Below the pieces are notes generated by a model. The model had not been told where the DNA came from. It made no database searches and was given only the letters and a program-made list of their open reading frames with translations. A DNA stretch of 64,000 bases from a cyanobacterium endosymbiont of Rhopalodia gibberula. GTDB taxonomy: Bacteria > Cyanobacteriota > Cyanobacteriia > Cyanobacteriales > Microcystaceae. Positions 21,596 to 31,704 of the stretch are shown one piece after another. Both the position numbers and the translations under genes were made by a program. The first letter of the stretch is position 1, and the number at the start of each line of letters is the position of its first letter. The DNA lies in the NCBI RefSeq assembly GCF_003574135.1, contig NZ_AP018341.1, positions 2,765,740 through 2,829,739 of the forward strand. Direction: 5' to 3'.

Positions 21596-22777
21596 TTAAA
21601 AACCTTTAAGCTGTCGCCTTTTTTCTTCTTTTGTCAGTCCTTTACTTTGTAATAATACTCCAAATCCTCCTAACCCCATAGGATCGATTAATTGGTGAAG
21701 GGTATCCCGACGTTTAATCACCTCAAGAAAACCATACTTGCCTGTAGACAATTCCAACAGGCGACTGCCCAATCCTAATCCCATTAAAAATAATCCTTGT
21801 TGAGTAAATTTTATAGTTTCTAAATTTAATAAATTTCCTTGTTTTTCCAGAGCAGTAAAGTTAACATGAGATGTTATATCCTGCCGCCCAATATTAACAT
21901 AAGGATTATCATGATGACGGTGTTTATAGTAACATTTTAACGTTCCTTTATGACGTTGAGGGTGATAATATTTACTAGCTATATGTCCATAATCTATTGT
22001 TAGTAGATAACCACGTTTTAATTTACTACATATTTTTTTTAACCAATCTAAAGCCTTCAAATTAACTTCTGTTCGATAGTTTTCAGGATATTTATTAGTA
22101 TTTAAATTAATATCAATTAATTTAAAATAATCTATAATTTTTGCAGTTGACAATTCTGAAATAACTTCTTTTATTTTTCCTTCTGACTGCGTTATATATA
22201 TTTCTGTCATTTTTTTATTCTTAATAGTTATCATATGAACTGGGAAAGCATCTATTAATTCATTGCTAAAAATACAACCAATTATAGACAAGTCTTCAAT
22301 TTCATCCCATGATTTCCAAATAACTTTATTCTCCTTACCAGTCATACTAAGAATATTTTCTTGTTTTTCAATTAATCTTTGTGCTTCTTCAACAATAATA
22401 TAGTTGGTTGCTTCATAGAAATCTGGATAATTATTATGTAAATATTTTAAAATATCAGCAGCACACCAACCACTTCCCGCACCTACTTCCACTAAATTAA
22501 AAGCTTTGGGAGAGCCTAATAATTTCCACATTTCTAAAAACTGCTCAGCTAGTAATTCTCCAAAATATGATCCTAAAGAAGAAGCTGTAAAAAAATCTCC
22601 CTGAGTTCCAATTTTTGCTCGTCCGGAAGAATAATATCCTTCTTGGGGGTGATAAAGGACTAGATTCATATAGTCAGCAAAAGTGATTTTTTGCTGTGGG
22701 GATTGTTTAATGGCTTCAATAATAAATTGCATAATCTCCAGAAAAAATATACTAAGATCGTTAGGGGATTTAAGCAT
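21596..22777 (-). CDS. MidA-type class I SAM-dependent methyltransferase (NDUFAF7 family)
   Basis: A 393-residue protein of the DUF185/MidA family. The eukaryotic homologue methylates an arginine of complex I subunit NDUFS2 and is needed for complex I assembly. Features seen are the N-terminal F-A-D-Y-M-N-L-V-L-YHPQEGYYS block, IGTQGDFFTASSLG, the SAM-binding V-E-V-GAGSGWCA-DIL near residue 96, the FSNELIDAFPVH motif near 172, and the LTIDYGH stretch. Upstream in-frame codons (MLKSPNDLSIFFLE) precede a second Met at IMQFIIEAIK, either of which could be the start. The gene stands alone between decayed elements. Confidence 0.85.
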   Translation of the reverse strand: MLKSPNDLSIFFLEIMQFIIEAIKQSPQQKITFADYMNLVLYHPQEGYYSSGRAKIGTQGDFFTASSLGSYFGELLAEQFLEMWKLLGSPKAFNLVEVGAGSGWCAADILKYLHNNYPDFYEATNYIIVEEAQRLIEKQENILSMTGKENKVIWKSWDEIEDLSIIGCIFSNELIDAFPVHMITIKNKKMTEIYITQSEGKIKEVISELSTAKIIDYFKLIDINLNTNKYPENYRTEVNLKALDWLKKICSKLKRGYLLTIDYGHIASKYYHPQRHKGTLKCYYKHRHHDNPYVNIGRQDITSHVNFTALEKQGNLLNLETIKFTQQGLFLMGLGLGSRLLELSTGKYGFLEVIKRRDTLHQLIDPMGLGGFGVLLQSKGLTKEEKRRQLKGF

Positions 22778-23450
22778 ACTAGGCTACTCTAACACGCTTA
22801 AAATACTAACTATTAAATGCCTGTTAAATTCACTTAATACGCTGACGATCAACTCCTAAATAAGTTCTCCTAAACGAGAAGCTAATCGCAGATCAATCAC
22901 TCCTGTAACACCTCTTTAACTTTATTAATAAAAAATTATATACCATCAATAAATCCTATCTAATGATTAGTGAATTAAGCATAGAGATAACTATTAGCTT
23001 CTTTGATAATTTGAGTGCGATATTGATTTTCAATGATCTCGTTAAAAGTAGCGATTGCCCACGATATCCTACACTTACACGTGATGGAATCAATATAATG
23101 TTCGGAGTCAGAACTTTAAGAACTGATACAGTTGGGACTACTTGGATAAGCCGTCAGTCTTTGCTCCCTTGCACCCAAATTCTTAGGTTGTGTTACCTTA
23201 AAATAGTTGCAGTATCAGAGGCAACTACTCAAACAGTGATCCAAACGAACAAGATCCTAACAGAACAACAATCATCAGTAGATCTGGATTTATCCTTCTT
23301 GACAATTTAGCCATTGTAGACATAACCAAATTCTCCCATAAGTTTGTCCTAATTTACTTGGATTAACTTAACATTTAACAAGGGGACAATTAAAGTTAAA
23401 TAGTTTTTCAAAAACCCTAGTTATTAATTTCATCAAACAAAAGGAGATTT
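22778..23450. other. spacer with a doubtful 115-codon frame
   Basis: A plus-strand frame at 22963-23310 is open for 115 codons, but its translation resembles no family, lacks a clear ribosome-binding site, and shows the mixed composition of decayed DNA. It is left as spacer. A minus-strand stretch near 22855-22905 (VIDLRLASRLGEL) looks like a short gene relic. Confidence 0.35.
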
Positions 23451-23663
23451 ATGATGTTTATCGACGAATTAAAGCCTATTTTTCAAGAATTTTTACAACA
23501 TCCATTAGTATTTACTGGGGGTTTTGTATCTGGAAGTCTAAAACTAAAATTATCCGAAGATCCCTTAAAAAATTGGTTAGAAAGACAAGGATTTACCAAT
23601 TTTACCTATACAGATAGCACTTCTAATAACGGAAGTGGTCCTCAATCAATTTCCATCGATTAA
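23451..23663 (+). CDS. small conserved cyanobacterial-type protein
   Basis: A 70-residue protein (69 if the second ATG at 23454 is used, which has better spacing to the AAAGGAGA site). It begins F-I-D-E-L-K-P-I-F-Q-E-F, then L-Q-H-P-L-VFTGGFVSG-L-K-L-L-SEDPLKNWLE, followed by a Ser/Asn/Gly-rich tail. The strong ribosome-binding site, composition and short Gly-containing hydrophobic segment suggest a genuine gene. I believe similar short proteins occur in cyanobacteria but cannot name a function. Confidence 0.65.
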   Translation: MMFIDELKPIFQEFLQHPLVFTGGFVSGSLKLKLSEDPLKNWLERQGFTNFTYTDSTSNNGSGPQSISID

Positions 23664-23761
23664 CTTCTATAGAATCAGCAAGGCTACATTGAGAGACTTG
23701 CTGATACTTTATCTAAAGAAAAAATAGTCAACTTAGACAATTCTGATTATGTTCCTCAGAG

Positions 23762-23799
23762 AATACCAATCAATTAGACTACTCTAATTGATTGGTATT
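23762..23799. terminator. perfect inverted repeat, 17-bp arms, downstream of the small gene
   Basis: Arms AATACCAATCAATTAGA and its exact complement flank a 4-base CTAC loop. It lies about 100 bp after the stop at 23663. There is no strong T-run (GACCCTTATTT follows), so it may be a terminator or RNA-stabilising hairpin. Confidence 0.5.
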
Positions 23800-24594
23800 G
23801 ACCCTTATTTGAATCCGATTAATCAAAGCCAAAAAATATGACGCCGGTGAGGCTTCATGAACTACTATACTAAAATTCGTCAATAGGACTCCACTTCAAT
23901 TAAAAAACCAGTGTTAACCTCTAGGAATTTGTTTGAGACAAAAGAATTTTTGGGGTAATCTTTAGGTCTATCGATTTATTTGTTTCAAGAACTCCTATTT
24001 GTGTAGTCAAGCAATTGCATCCTGCTAGAGACAATTCCACCGTTTTCGAAATAGCTAAGCAATTATTTGAGCGCAAAGCCCAAACATAAAAGCCAAACAT
24101 TAAGTCAAGTGGACGTACATCAACGGACAGATAAACGCAGCTAGTTTTGTACAAAGTTTTATGAAGTAACCCAAAGAACGTCAAAGCATTAAAATCTTGA
24201 CTATGGTTTAGAAACATCAACAGGAATTAACTCCACTAATGAAGAAGCAGAATTGTCTTGTACAGATTTTGGATACGTAGAGCAAATCTCTATGACACTA
24301 GTTTTAGATTTACTAACCTCGCAGAGACTAATGTATGCAGTACCGATCTTACATTTGCTCAAATTACTCAGGCTAGACTCGAAACTACTAAAAACTCACT
24401 GACAAACTGTGATGTCTAATGGTAGACGTGGATTTTAGTAAAGACCAGAGTCTATTATCGTAGAAAACTTCATATTAAACATTTAATAACTACTGTAACT
24501 ACAGTAAGTTAAAGTTATACTCCATTACTTAATTTTTTAAGCATAATATTTTGGTTAAATTGGGAGATATTTAAGAGTAACAAGCTATAATGAG
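23800..24594. other. gene-free spacer with possible relic
   Basis: No intact gene. Plus-strand fragments such as KQLFERKAQT and, after shifts, QARLETTKNSLTNCDV hint at an old coding region around 24000-24420. A 99-codon minus-strand frame over the same DNA looks like a shadow. Family unknown. Confidence 0.3.
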
Positions 24595-24648
24595 ACTCCG
24601 TTTAGGTTCCTGTTTGGGACCACCTCCAAACAGGAACCTAAACGGAGT
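24595..24648. promoter_or_regulatory. 23-bp perfect hairpin just upstream of lysS
   Basis: Left arm 24595-24617 (ACTCCGTTTAGGTTCCTG...) and right arm 24626-24648 pair perfectly around the 8-base loop GACCACCT. TTTTATAC follows. The hairpin ends 27 bp before the lysS ATG. It is far more GC-rich than its surroundings. It could end an upstream transcript, form a leader structure of lysS, or be a small repeat element; the sequence does not decide. Confidence 0.75.
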
Positions 24649-24675
24649 TTTATACTATCTTAATTATCAATTACA

Positions 24676-26259
24676 ATGTCTTCCAATCAGCCACCAAAAG
24701 AATCAAAGTCCGCCTCTCCTTTAGAAGAAATTCGCACAACACGTCTTGAGAAAGTTGAGCAGTTAAAACGATTGAATTTAGTTCCCTACGCTTATAGGTG
24801 GAAATCTACTAATACTGCGGCTGATTTACAGGATAAATATATTGATCTTAAAGATGGGGAAGAAATTGACTTAAAAGTGGCGATCGCGGGGAGGATTATT
24901 GCCCGTCGAGTGTTTGGAAAACTAGCTTTTTTCAACCTGCAAGATGAAACAGGAACCATTCAATTATACTTAGATAAAAAACAGATTCAATCCTCTATGG
25001 AGGATTTTCCTAATGCGTTTGATAATCTCAAAAAATTAACAGATATTGGTGATATTTTAGGGGTAACAGGAAACTTAAAAAGAACTGAAAAGGGAGAACT
25101 ATCTATTAATGTTAATACTTATACTATTTTGACCAAGTCCCTGTTACCTTTACCCGATAAATGGCATGGATTAACAGATACGGAAAAACGCTATCGTCAA
25201 CGCTATGTTGATTTGATTATTAATCCCCAGGTAAGACAGACTTTCCGTCGTCGTGCCCAAATTACCGCTTCAATTCGTCGCTATTTAGATGAACAAGGAT
25301 TTATTGAAATAGAAACTCCTGTGTTACAGGGAGAAGCAGGGGGGGCGGAAGCTCGTCCTTTTGTCACTTATCATAATACTTTGGAGATGGATTTATACCT
25401 GAGAATTGCTACTGAATTACACTTAAAAAGGTTAATTGTAGGAGGGTTTGAAAAGGTTTTTGAATTAGGACGAATTTTCCGTAATGAAGGGGTTTCAACC
25501 AAACATAATCCTGAATTTACTTCCATTGAAGTATATCAAGCTTATGCTGACTACTTCGATATGATGGAATTAACTGTAAATATTATTACAACCGCGGCAA
25601 AAGCTGCTTTAGGAACTTTAAAAATTATCTACCAAGGGGAAGAAATTGACTTATCTACTCCATGGAGAAGAGTAACAATGCATGAAATTGTCAAGGAAAA
25701 AAGCGGTCTAGATTTTAATAAATTTAAAACTTTTGAAGAAGCAAAAAAAGCTGTTAAAAAAGCTGGAATTGAAGTTCCTGATGATTGTCTTTCTCTAGGT
25801 AAATTACTCAATAAAGCCTTTGAGCAAACCGTTGAAGAAACCCTGATTCAACCCACTTTTGTTCTTGATTTTCCAGTAGAAATTTCTCCTTTAGCTAAGC
25901 CTCATCGCTCCCAAAAAGGGTTAGTAGAACGGTTTGAACTATATATTGTGGGACGAGAATTAGCTAATAGTTTTTCTGAACTAACTGATCCCATCGATCA
26001 AAGACAAAGATTAGAAGAACAAGCTGTCCAAAAGAAAAAAGGAGACTTAGAAGCACAAGGAGTTGATGAAGATTTCTTAACCGCCTTGGAATACGGAATG
26101 CCCCCCACAGGTGGATTAGGAATTGGGATAGATCGCTTAGTAATGCTATTAACTGATTCAGTCAGTATTCGGGATGTAATTGCTTTTCCTCTTTTAAAAA
26201 GTCAGAGTGTTGTGGTTAAATCTTGTGAATATAATGCTGAAAAAAAAGTTGATAGTTAA
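24676..26259 (+). CDS. lysS: class II lysyl-tRNA synthetase
   Basis: Charges tRNA-Lys. The 527-residue protein has the N-terminal OB-fold anticodon-binding domain (about 60-170, with [19 protein letters not shown]), motif 1 around [20 protein letters not shown], motif 2 [14 protein letters not shown], and motif 3 [15 protein letters not shown] near the C-terminus. It is slightly longer than the usual ~500 because of a polar N-terminal extension and a Lys-rich C-terminal tail. The start is 27 bp after a strong hairpin. No neighbouring gene is co-oriented closely enough for an operon. Confidence 0.96.
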   Translation: MSSNQPPKESKSASPLEEIRTTRLEKVEQLKRLNLVPYAYRWKSTNTAADLQDKYIDLKDGEEIDLKVAIAGRIIARRVFGKLAFFNLQDETGTIQLYLDKKQIQSSMEDFPNAFDNLKKLTDIGDILGVTGNLKRTEKGELSINVNTYTILTKSLLPLPDKWHGLTDTEKRYRQRYVDLIINPQVRQTFRRRAQITASIRRYLDEQGFIEIETPVLQGEAGGAEARPFVTYHNTLEMDLYLRIATELHLKRLIVGGFEKVFELGRIFRNEGVSTKHNPEFTSIEVYQAYADYFDMMELTVNIITTAAKAALGTLKIIYQGEEIDLSTPWRRVTMHEIVKEKSGLDFNKFKTFEEAKKAVKKAGIEVPDDCLSLGKLLNKAFEQTVEETLIQPTFVLDFPVEISPLAKPHRSQKGLVERFELYIVGRELANSFSELTDPIDQRQRLEEQAVQKKKGDLEAQGVDEDFLTALEYGMPPTGGLGIGIDRLVMLLTDSVSIRDVIAFPLLKSQSVVVKSCEYNAEKKVDS

Positions 26260-26973
26260 ATTTGCTAATGGAGGTATCTATCAATAGCAATTTGTCCACA
26301 AATCTCTTTACTAAAAATCAGAGAAAACCTTAAGAAGATAATCTTTTGATGATCAAAATCATTGCTCAATTCGGAGCTAATAGAGAGGTCAAAAATTCTA
26401 AGCTCAGATTGGTCTAAGTTGATTATTAGTGGAACTTAAGCATTAATTAAAGAAAAACTGACGATATAGTAGGAGATACTAACATTAATCTGAAGTTTTT
26501 TAACTTTACATTTCATTAGTTAATTCTGTATTCTTAAGTAAGTTTGAGAGAATTAACTTCTCTAGCATAAATCTTTTTAAAGAACTTTTGTTCTATGGTT
26601 TAAGCTCAGACAATCTTATGTGATTATCCATCCATCTTTTTCGAGGAGTGCGATGCAGGTAAAAATGTCAATCATCTTGTACAGACATTTCAAAAAAAGT
26701 TTGTTCCCAAATAAGATTACCTAAATTTCTAAACACCTAGTTTTTAAGTTGCCATATCTTTAAAATTCATTAAATATTCATGCTCGCTTTTACTTGAAAA
26801 ACAACTTTTCGGTTAAATAGCTGTATTAATTTTTACAAAAACATTAAATAACTGTATTTTCTTTTACAAAAAAGTTTATGTTCCTAATCTGTAACATTTC
26901 TCTATCCCCCCACTAGGCTAATCCGATTTGGGGGTTTATTATTAGGATTGAATGTTTACTATTAAGGGTAAAG
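26260..26973. other. gene-free AT-rich spacer
   Basis: No gene, strong hairpin or recognisable repeat. Short protein-like pieces (for example IAQFGANREVKNSK near 26355) may be relics but are too short to assign. Confidence 0.4.
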
Positions 26974-27438
26974 ATGAGACAACCACTCAAGAGTATAACA
27001 GTAACCAAACCACAACTGACAAGAAACTCGGCTAATGTCCATCTATTTTCTAAACAAAAGCCCCCATCAAAATCCATGGAAGACTGGAAACAAGTAGAAT
27101 CACTCTTGGACAAAAGAACTCGCACAGACAACACGTTTATTCGTGATTTTGTGAGTTATCTGAGTTTGTCTACTCTTTTTATCTTACTCGGACTTTTAGT
27201 CGGTATTATTGGTTATCATTGGACTGCCCATTTAAGTTGGATAGATGCTATGGTGGAAGCGTCTATGATTCTCAGTGGAATGGGTCCTGTTAGTCCACTA
27301 TCAACTAATAGTGCCAAGTTTTTTGCCTCACTTTATGCATTGTTTAGCGGATTGATTTTTGTTTTAGCGATGGGGGTTGTTCTCTCTCCTCTTGTGTACA
27401 GTTTACTTAAACAATTGCGTTTAAATAAACCTGATTAG
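26974..27438 (+). CDS. small membrane protein resembling a two-helix ion-channel fold
   Basis: A 154-residue protein: a polar N-terminal part of about 55 residues, then one membrane helix (about 63-83), a short hairpin region containing W-I-D-A-M-V-E-A-S-M-I-L-SGMGPVSPLST, and a second membrane helix (about 119-142). The layout, helix-pore loop-helix with a Lys/Phe-Ala-Ser-L-Y-A-L-F-SG segment, resembles the Ion_trans_2 potassium-channel fold. The selectivity-filter TVGYG is absent and replaced by SGMGPVSP. The start follows AAGGGTAAAG; an internal Met at about residue 35 is an alternative. It overlaps the convergent gene at its stop by 4 bp. Function unknown. Confidence 0.65.
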   Translation: MRQPLKSITVTKPQLTRNSANVHLFSKQKPPSKSMEDWKQVESLLDKRTRTDNTFIRDFVSYLSLSTLFILLGLLVGIIGYHWTAHLSWIDAMVEASMILSGMGPVSPLSTNSAKFFASLYALFSGLIFVLAMGVVLSPLVYSLLKQLRLNKPD

Positions 27439-27776
27439 AGTTTTATTTTTAGTAATTCTTCATATCGTGTTTCTACTTGAGAAATTAATTCGCGTAAACT
27501 GGAGTCATTTTCTAGCCTCTCCCACACTTGTAAGATATAGTTATCGGAAACTTCCTCGAAAAGATAGTCTCTTGGAGGGAGAAGACTTAGGTACTGTCCT
27601 AATAATTGTACAGTTTCTCCTAACCATTTTCCTTGATTTTCTTGTTTTAATTGAGTGTAAACTGTTTTACCTTTCTCTAAAGCTTGTTTAATACGAGTCA
27701 ATTTAGTTTTTTCCTGTTGGAGCATCCATTGCTGCATGTCAGTAGGATATTGATCGAATTTTTCTTTAATGTTCAT
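27435..27776 (-). CDS. conserved helical protein of unknown function
   Basis: A 113-residue soluble protein, rich in Gln, Glu, Lys and Leu, predicted to be all-helical. It starts M-N-I-K-E-K-F-D-Q-Y-P and contains L-L-PPRDYLFEEVSDNY in the middle. No catalytic motif or targeting signal is visible. Its stop codon overlaps that of the convergent membrane-protein gene, so the pair has no intergenic terminator. I believe similar proteins exist in cyanobacteria but cannot assign a role. Confidence 0.6.
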   Translation of the reverse strand: MNIKEKFDQYPTDMQQWMLQQEKTKLTRIKQALEKGKTVYTQLKQENQGKWLGETVQLLGQYLSLLPPRDYLFEEVSDNYILQVWERLENDSSLRELISQVETRYEELLKIKL

Positions 27777-27850
27777 ACAATCAAAAGAGTGTTGCCCACA
27801 TCCCCAAAATACACTGCGCTTTCTTATATCCTTTTGTAGATAACTTCATT

Positions 27851-28198
27851 ATGCAATCACCTAACATTACTAACTCCTTAAATACTAAATGCTTTTCTCC
27901 AAAAATCCAACATTTAAGCATCTCCAGCTTAGAAATTTATCGATAGACATGCGAAGGAAAAGCCTATACCAAAACTGTTTCATTCCCGCCCCCATCCTGC
28001 TACAATTTCGTTGACGCTATCAGCCTTAAAACTAATACATGTAAAGCTATTCAAGAACTTCGATGTATATTATCTCCTATTTCTGAGATTGCTGTCATTG
28101 AAAGTGATCACTTCTGTGATAGAGATGATCCCCAGCACAGTCCGCCAGACTGGCTAATTGGAATTTGCTCTCCTTACCGAAGTACATTAAATGTATAG
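27851..28198 (+). pseudogene. 116-codon gene broken by a single in-frame TAG
   Basis: From ATG 27851 one frame runs 116 codons to TAG 28196-28198, with only one internal stop: TAG at codon 32 after S-L-E-I-Y-R. The remainder reads T-C-E-G-K-A-Y-T, then SFPPPSCYNFVDAISL, ELRCILSPISEIAVIESDHF and DDPQHSPPDWLIGICSP. Cysteines and prolines are frequent. No family is recognised. It is either a young pseudogene, a shorter protein started internally, or (least likely) a readthrough product. Confidence 0.5.
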
Positions 28199-28451
28199 AA
28201 CAAAATTCTAAACTGTTTTAGTAATGGGACTGGGCTTACTTAGTCAATCAGTATTCAGCGACAGCAAATTTAGGTTTGGGAAAATAAAGAATTACTATTG
28301 GTTTCTGCTAAAAACAACATACTTTCTACTCTCGATAGAAATAGGTAGTTATAGAGAAGACAGGGAGAATGAAAAAATGACTATATTTGGCGATCTAACA
28401 ATGCATTTCAATTATGATTAGATTTCAACTAATTAAATTAGTTAAATAAGT

Positions 28452-29615
28452 ATGATTTATAAAATAAAACCTATAGATATTATTTTAGATAAAGCCACAG
28501 AAGGAATTGATTTATTACCAGAAGAAGGGATTGTTTTATTAACTCAAACAGAGAAAGCATCAGTTGATTTTATTAGAAAAACAGCCGATAAACTGCGCTA
28601 TAAACAAGTTGGAAATACTGTTACTTATGTGATCAATTGTAATATTAATTTTACCAATATTTGTGAACAACATTGTAATTTTTGTGCCTTTCGACGGGAT
28701 GCAGAACAAACGGGAGCATTCTGGTTAAGAACAGATCAAATCCTTGAAAAAGCTGCCTATGCTGTCCAAAAACAAGCGACAGAAATTTGTATACAGGGAG
28801 GGTTACATCCCCAAGCTAAGTTAAATAAAACTTCCCTTGATTATTATTTAATTTTAGTAAAAACGTTAAAACGAGAATTCCCCCAACTTCATTTACACGC
28901 TTTTTCCCCCCAAGAAGTCCAATTTATTGCCAGAGAAGATGATATTAGTTACAGTGATGTCATTATCGCCCTGCGGGATGCAGGGTTAGGATCTATGCCA
29001 GGAACTGCAGCCGAAGTCTTGGATGATGACGTTAGGCGTGTTATTTGCCCTGAAAAGATCAATACACAAACTTGGTTAGAAATCGTGAGCACTGCCCATC
29101 GTTTAGGAGTTCCTACTACAAGTACCATGTTATCTGGTCATATTGAAACCCCGCAACAACAAATACGACATTTAATTCATTTAAGAAACCTTCAAAAAAT
29201 AGCTATTGAAAAAAGTTATCCTGCTAGAATTACAGAGTTTGTTTTATTACCATTTGTTGGAAAAGAAGCCCCTCAACCCCTAAGAAAAAGAGTGGGGAGA
29301 GATCAACCAATATTAGAAGATAATTTATTGTTAACAGCAGTGGCAAGAATTATGTTAGGAAACTGGATCTCTAACCATCAACCCAGTTGGGTTAAATTGG
29401 GGCTAAATGGGGCATTAAAAGCTTTGCAATGGGGCTGTAATGACATTGGAGGAACGTTAATGGAAGAAAATATTACTACGATGGCAGGAGCAAAAGGGGG
29501 AACTTGCATGAAAGTAGAAACCTTACAGAAGGCGATCCAATCTATTCACCGTCCTTATCAACAAAGAGATACTATATACTCAGACCCTTTATCAATCCCT
29601 AATAGGAATCAATAG
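28452..29615 (+). CDS. cofH: FO synthase subunit CofH (radical SAM)
   Basis: 5-amino-6-(D-ribitylamino)uracil-L-tyrosine 4-hydroxyphenyl transferase, which with CofG makes 7,8-didemethyl-8-hydroxy-5-deazariboflavin (FO). The radical SAM motif CX3CX2C is intact at Cys71, Cys75 and Cys78 (CEQHCNFC). The 387-residue length and blocks such as [20 protein letters not shown] and [20 protein letters not shown] fit CofH. FO serves as the antenna chromophore of cyanobacterial class I photolyases, and such a photolyase is encoded at 47.3-48.8 kb. CofG is not in this window. A doubtful 65-codon frame just upstream is left out. Confidence 0.92.
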   Translation: MIYKIKPIDIILDKATEGIDLLPEEGIVLLTQTEKASVDFIRKTADKLRYKQVGNTVTYVINCNINFTNICEQHCNFCAFRRDAEQTGAFWLRTDQILEKAAYAVQKQATEICIQGGLHPQAKLNKTSLDYYLILVKTLKREFPQLHLHAFSPQEVQFIAREDDISYSDVIIALRDAGLGSMPGTAAEVLDDDVRRVICPEKINTQTWLEIVSTAHRLGVPTTSTMLSGHIETPQQQIRHLIHLRNLQKIAIEKSYPARITEFVLLPFVGKEAPQPLRKRVGRDQPILEDNLLLTAVARIMLGNWISNHQPSWVKLGLNGALKALQWGCNDIGGTLMEENITTMAGAKGGTCMKVETLQKAIQSIHRPYQQRDTIYSDPLSIPNRNQ

Positions 29616-29852
29616 TAGTTTAGACTGCGGAGATTCAGAAAACATGTAGTATAGGGGTTTTAAGGTTTAGTTGTGTCTTTTTCCCATTACTGTAGCATAA
29701 GCTTTATAGTGCACACTAGTCGAAACTGCTGAAACTGTCACCGTGCAAGGCGCACCTAGTATTATAGGTAACTAGATAATTCTAAGCCATAACCCATAAG
29801 ACTTTTAGCTAATCTTCTCTTAATCTGTACTTCTATATCTACCCCATAGCAC

Positions 29853-29883
29853 AAAATTGCCACTTTAAAGTTGGAGCAATTTT
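29853..29883 (-). terminator. hairpin at the 3' end of purD
   Basis: AAAATTGC and GCAATTTT form an outer stem overlapping the last bases of purD, with a weaker inner pairing (CCACTTT / AAAGTTGG). Read on the minus strand the T-run is short, so this is a weak terminator call. Confidence 0.4.
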
Positions 29884-31153
29884 AGCCTTTTCTAGATCGT
29901 GCCCGATGTCCAATATCTCGACGATAATATTTTCCTTCAAAATCAATGCAATCAACCCCTTGATAAACTTCAACAATAGCCTCACTAAAATTTTGTCTGA
30001 TCGCTGTTACTCCCAAAACTCTTCCTCCATTTGTGACTAAGCGATCTCCTTTTAATGCCGTTCCTGCTTGAAACACCGTCACTCCCATTGCCTCCGCTTC
30101 TTGAATACCTGTAATTGGTTTCTCTTTCTCATACCTTTCAGGATACCCCGCAGAAGCTGCCACTACACACACCGCCGTTCCTGAGTGCCAACGTAGGGGA
30201 GGGAACTCTCCTAAACGCTGTTGTACACAAGCTAAAATTACTTGATCTAAAGGAGTTTCCAACAAAGGTAGCACCACCTGGGTTTCCGGATCACCAAAGC
30301 GACAATTGTACTCTAATACCTTGAGTTCTCCTTGAAGAGATACCATTAACCCTGCATACAAGACACCTCGATAGTCTATCCCACGGTCGCGTAAGGCGGT
30401 TACAGTGGGTTGCAAAATTTCCTTATCAACCCGTTGTAATAAGTCTGGTGTGGCGATTGGGGCTGGACAATAGGCCCCCATTCCTCCTGTGTTAAGTCCT
30501 GTATCCCCCTCTCCAATGCGCTTGTGATCCTGGGCAGGTAGCAGGGAACGAACTGTTATTCCATCAGTTAGAGCTAATATAGAGACTTCTTCCCCGATTA
30601 AGTATTCCTCTACCACAATCAGGGAAAATCCCGCTTTAAAGAGGTCATCAACTGCAGCATAGGCTTCTGAGACTGTTTGGGCGACGATAACCCCTTTTCC
30701 AGCCGCCAATCCATCAGCTTTAACAACAATGGGGGTTCCTTGTTGAGTGATATAAACTTTAGCCGCAGCTGCATTAGCAAAAGTTTTTCCTTGGGCGATA
30801 GGAACTCCCGCTTCAGCCATCAGAGTTTTTGCCCAGGACTTACTTGACTCAATTTTTGCTCCGAGTCGGGTAGGACCAAAAACAGGGATACCTTTTTCGA
30901 GAAGAAGGTCGCTAATTCCTAACGATAGGGGAACTTCTGGTCCAACTACTACAAGATCAATGTGATTTTGAAGGGCAACTTGGGCAATACCATCGATATC
31001 CTCTACCGCTAAGGGGATATTTTCGCACCTTTTTAATAAGGCAGTTCCTCCATTTCCTGGCACACACCAACATTGTTCAATTCGAGGAGACTGTAACAGT
31101 TTCCATACTAAGGCGTGTTCGCGCCCTCCATCACCAATAACTAAAACTTTCAC
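29882..31153 (-). CDS. purD: phosphoribosylamine-glycine ligase
   Basis: GAR synthetase, second step of de novo purine synthesis. From GTG 31153 the protein is 423 residues and starts MKVLVIGDGGREHALVWKL; an AAGGA sequence sits just upstream, so this is preferred over the TTG at 31168. ATP-grasp features are present: S-K-S-W-A-K-T-L-MAEAGVP, VVKADGLAAGKGV, the loop around HKRIGEGDTGLNTGGMGA, and N-C-R-F-GDPETQ. Length is normal. It lies about 400 bp upstream-to-downstream of a DUF1232 gene in the same direction. Confidence 0.95.
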   Translation of the reverse strand: MKVLVIGDGGREHALVWKLLQSPRIEQCWCVPGNGGTALLKRCENIPLAVEDIDGIAQVALQNHIDLVVVGPEVPLSLGISDLLLEKGIPVFGPTRLGAKIESSKSWAKTLMAEAGVPIAQGKTFANAAAAKVYITQQGTPIVVKADGLAAGKGVIVAQTVSEAYAAVDDLFKAGFSLIVVEEYLIGEEVSILALTDGITVRSLLPAQDHKRIGEGDTGLNTGGMGAYCPAPIATPDLLQRVDKEILQPTVTALRDRGIDYRGVLYAGLMVSLQGELKVLEYNCRFGDPETQVVLPLLETPLDQVILACVQQRLGEFPPLRWHSGTAVCVVAASAGYPERYEKEKPITGIQEAEAMGVTVFQAGTALKGDRLVTNGGRVLGVTAIRQNFSEAIVEVYQGVDCIDFEGKYYRRDIGHRARSRKG

Positions 31154-31266
31154 CTTTTTCCTTATCAAACTACGTTTAAGATACCATCAATAATGGTACA
31201 GAAGGATCAAACTAAGAAGCTAAAAAATTGATGTTGTCTTCTTATTTTTAGAAAAAAGTAGATAAT

Positions 31267-31557
31267 TCACTGAATCACTTCAACATCGATGGTGGTTGCG
31301 TAGGAAGAATTATCATCAACAGTTTGATCATTATGACTTTTTTTACTGTATCCACAAAATAAGCTAGAAAGTTCACTCACTAATAAAAATATTAGTAAGC
31401 TATCGTCAACCCATCCTAGAATAGGGATTAAATCTGGTGAGATGTCAATAGGGCTTAATAGATAAATGAGAGTTCCGAGAATAATAAGCCGGCGATACTG
31501 AGGACGTTTCATGGCATTTCGATACCAATCATAGAAAGCTTGAACTATATAGTTCAT
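31267..31557 (-). CDS. YkvA-type DUF1232 membrane protein
   Basis: A 96-residue protein of the DUF1232 family: N-terminal helix (A-F-Y-D-W-Y-R-N-A), then a hydrophobic stretch with the family core Y-L-L-SPIDISPDLIPILGWVDD followed by a second hydrophobic helix (LLIFLLVSEL). The C-terminal tail is polar. The family is widespread, membrane-associated and of unknown biochemical function. The start ATG is followed by typical coding sequence. It is upstream of purD on the same strand with a 110-bp gap. Confidence 0.85.
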   Translation of the reverse strand: MNYIVQAFYDWYRNAMKRPQYRRLIILGTLIYLLSPIDISPDLIPILGWVDDSLLIFLLVSELSSLFCGYSKKSHNDQTVDDNSSYATTIDVEVIQ

Positions 31558-31704
31558 AGTTGTTGACCTAAAATTTATTTAATCTGATTAACTTAATCAT
31601 AGTTTTACTTAAGTTGGCTAGATTAATCAAGGGAAAGTTTCCGTACCTAATATTAAGGTTGATTATTCAATACTCAATTAACAATTAGGGTTAAAGTCGT
31701 AATT

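Noticed and set aside
22963-23310. 115-codon plus-strand frame
   Set aside because: No family resemblance, no ribosome-binding site and mixed composition; likely chance or relic.
28224-28421. 65-codon frame just upstream of cofH
   Set aside because: Translation lacks recognisable features and the frame has no good ribosome-binding site.
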